Assembly: GCA_002839205.1 (NCBI GenBank)
Contig: PGXP01000086.1
Span: 1 to 7,008, forward strand
Source of the DNA: Spirochaetae bacterium HGW-Spirochaetae-9
Lineage (GTDB): Bacteria; Spirochaetota; Spirochaetia; Treponematales; Rectinemataceae
Direction of reading: 5' to 3'
DNA: 7,008 bases
Shown: positions 6,491 to 7,008 of the stretch, in pieces
How positions within the stretch are numbered: the first letter of the stretch is position 1
Layout of the letters: the number at the start of each line of letters is the position of its first letter
Notes under the pieces: generated by a model
Databases searched by the model: none
Told to the model about the DNA's origin: nothing
Seen by the model: the letters and a program-made list of their open reading frames with translations, nothing else
Translations under genes and position numbers: made by a program

Positions 6491-7008
6491 ATTTGAGGGC
6501 GTCCATCGCCACGCCGTCCATGTCGGTGAAGGTCTGGTTTTCGCCGGCCATGCCCCAGATGAATGTATAGGATCCCGTGCCGACGCCCGAATGGATCGAC
6601 CAGCTCGGGCTTATCACCGCTTCCTCGTTACGCACGACGATGTGCCTCGTTTCCGTCGGCTTGCCCATGATGTGGAAAACGACCCTGTCGGAGGGCATGT
6701 CGAAATAGAGGTAGACTTCCATGCGGCGCTCGTGCGTGTGCACGGGCATCGTGTTCCAGACGCTTCCTTCCGAGAAAATCGTCATGCCCATCACGAGCTG
6801 GCAGGTTTCGAGCACCGCCGGATGGATGAACTGGTTAATGACGCGCTTGTTGCAATCGGCCGCCGATCCCATCTCGACATGCTTGGCCTGGGCCAGGGTG
6901 ACGAGCCGGGTGAGACAGGCTCTGTGCGCCGGGGCGCTGTTGAAATAGAACTTGGCCGGATTCTTCGCGTCGTCGCTCGAGAAGGCGACTTCCTTCGAGC
7001 CCATCGAT
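6489..7008 (-). CDS. kduI: 5-dehydro-4-deoxy-D-glucuronate isomerase (partial, N-terminus outside window)
   Basis: KduI isomerises 5-keto-4-deoxyuronate, formed from unsaturated galacturonate or glucuronate, to 2,5-diketo-3-deoxygluconate, the substrate of KduD. The last 172 or so residues are visible. They match the C-terminal part of the 278-residue E. coli enzyme, so roughly 105 residues lie beyond the right edge. The ATG at 7004 is internal, equivalent to the region just before KEVVF in E. coli KduI. The zinc site is intact: HTHERRME supplies two His and the Glu, and the His of [11 protein letters not shown] supplies the fourth ligand. The protein ends GVAMDALK. It is the most upstream gene seen in the operon, and its TAA stop is embedded in the kduD ribosome binding site. 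Confidence 0.96.
   Translation of the reverse strand, partial: SMGSKEVAFSSDDAKNPAKFYFNSAPAHRACLTRLVTLAQAKHVEMGSAADCNKRVINQFIHPAVLETCQLVMGMTIFSEGSVWNTMPVHTHERRMEVYLYFDMPSDRVVFHIMGKPTETRHIVVRNEEAVISPSWSIHSGVGTGSYTFIWGMAGENQTFTDMDGVAMDALK

Overview
The window holds most of a pectin and oligogalacturonide utilisation locus from a moderately GC-rich bacterium. The LacI-like sensor with a GAF-like region and kinase-type linker, the anaerobe-type KduI/KduD/KdgK set and the Thermotoga-like GH28 enzyme would fit a Spirochaetota-like fermentative anaerobe. That assignment is inference only; nothing in the window fixes the taxon.

Layout. (1) Positions 1-1755, minus strand: a long reading frame that leaves the left edge. 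It encodes a LacI-type sugar-binding domain without a DNA-binding helix-turn-helix, a helical linker, a GAF-like region and a coiled coil of the kind that precedes a histidine kinase. Its best start is a rare ATA codon behind a strong Shine-Dalgarno sequence. (2) Positions 1756-1874: a short divergent intergenic region with a good candidate promoter for the sensor gene. (3) Positions 1875-3269, plus strand: a GH28 polygalacturonase, probably exo-acting, with no signal peptide. (4) Positions 3266-7008, minus strand: a tightly packed operon read from right to left: kduI (5' end outside the window), kduD, a YhcH/EbgC-family gene, kdgK, and a pectinesterase gene that has lost its central catalytic segment and is frameshifted. 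The GH28 gene and the pectinesterase remnant converge, and both stop codons lie in one CTAG tetranucleotide.

How it works together (inference from known pathways). The GH28 enzyme would release galacturonate from imported oligogalacturonides. Unsaturated uronate ends made by lyases elsewhere would pass through KduI and KduD to 2-keto-3-deoxygluconate (KDG), and KdgK would phosphorylate KDG for cleavage by an aldolase not seen here. The YhcH-like protein may help with sugar anomer interconversion. The LacI-like sensor probably reads a cytoplasmic sugar or uronate and signals through its C-terminal output domain, which lies outside the window. The pectinesterase would have removed methyl esters from oligomers, but as written it cannot be active.

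There is no stretch over 300 bases without a gene. No RNA genes, mobile elements, CRISPR arrays or rho-independent terminators were recognised.
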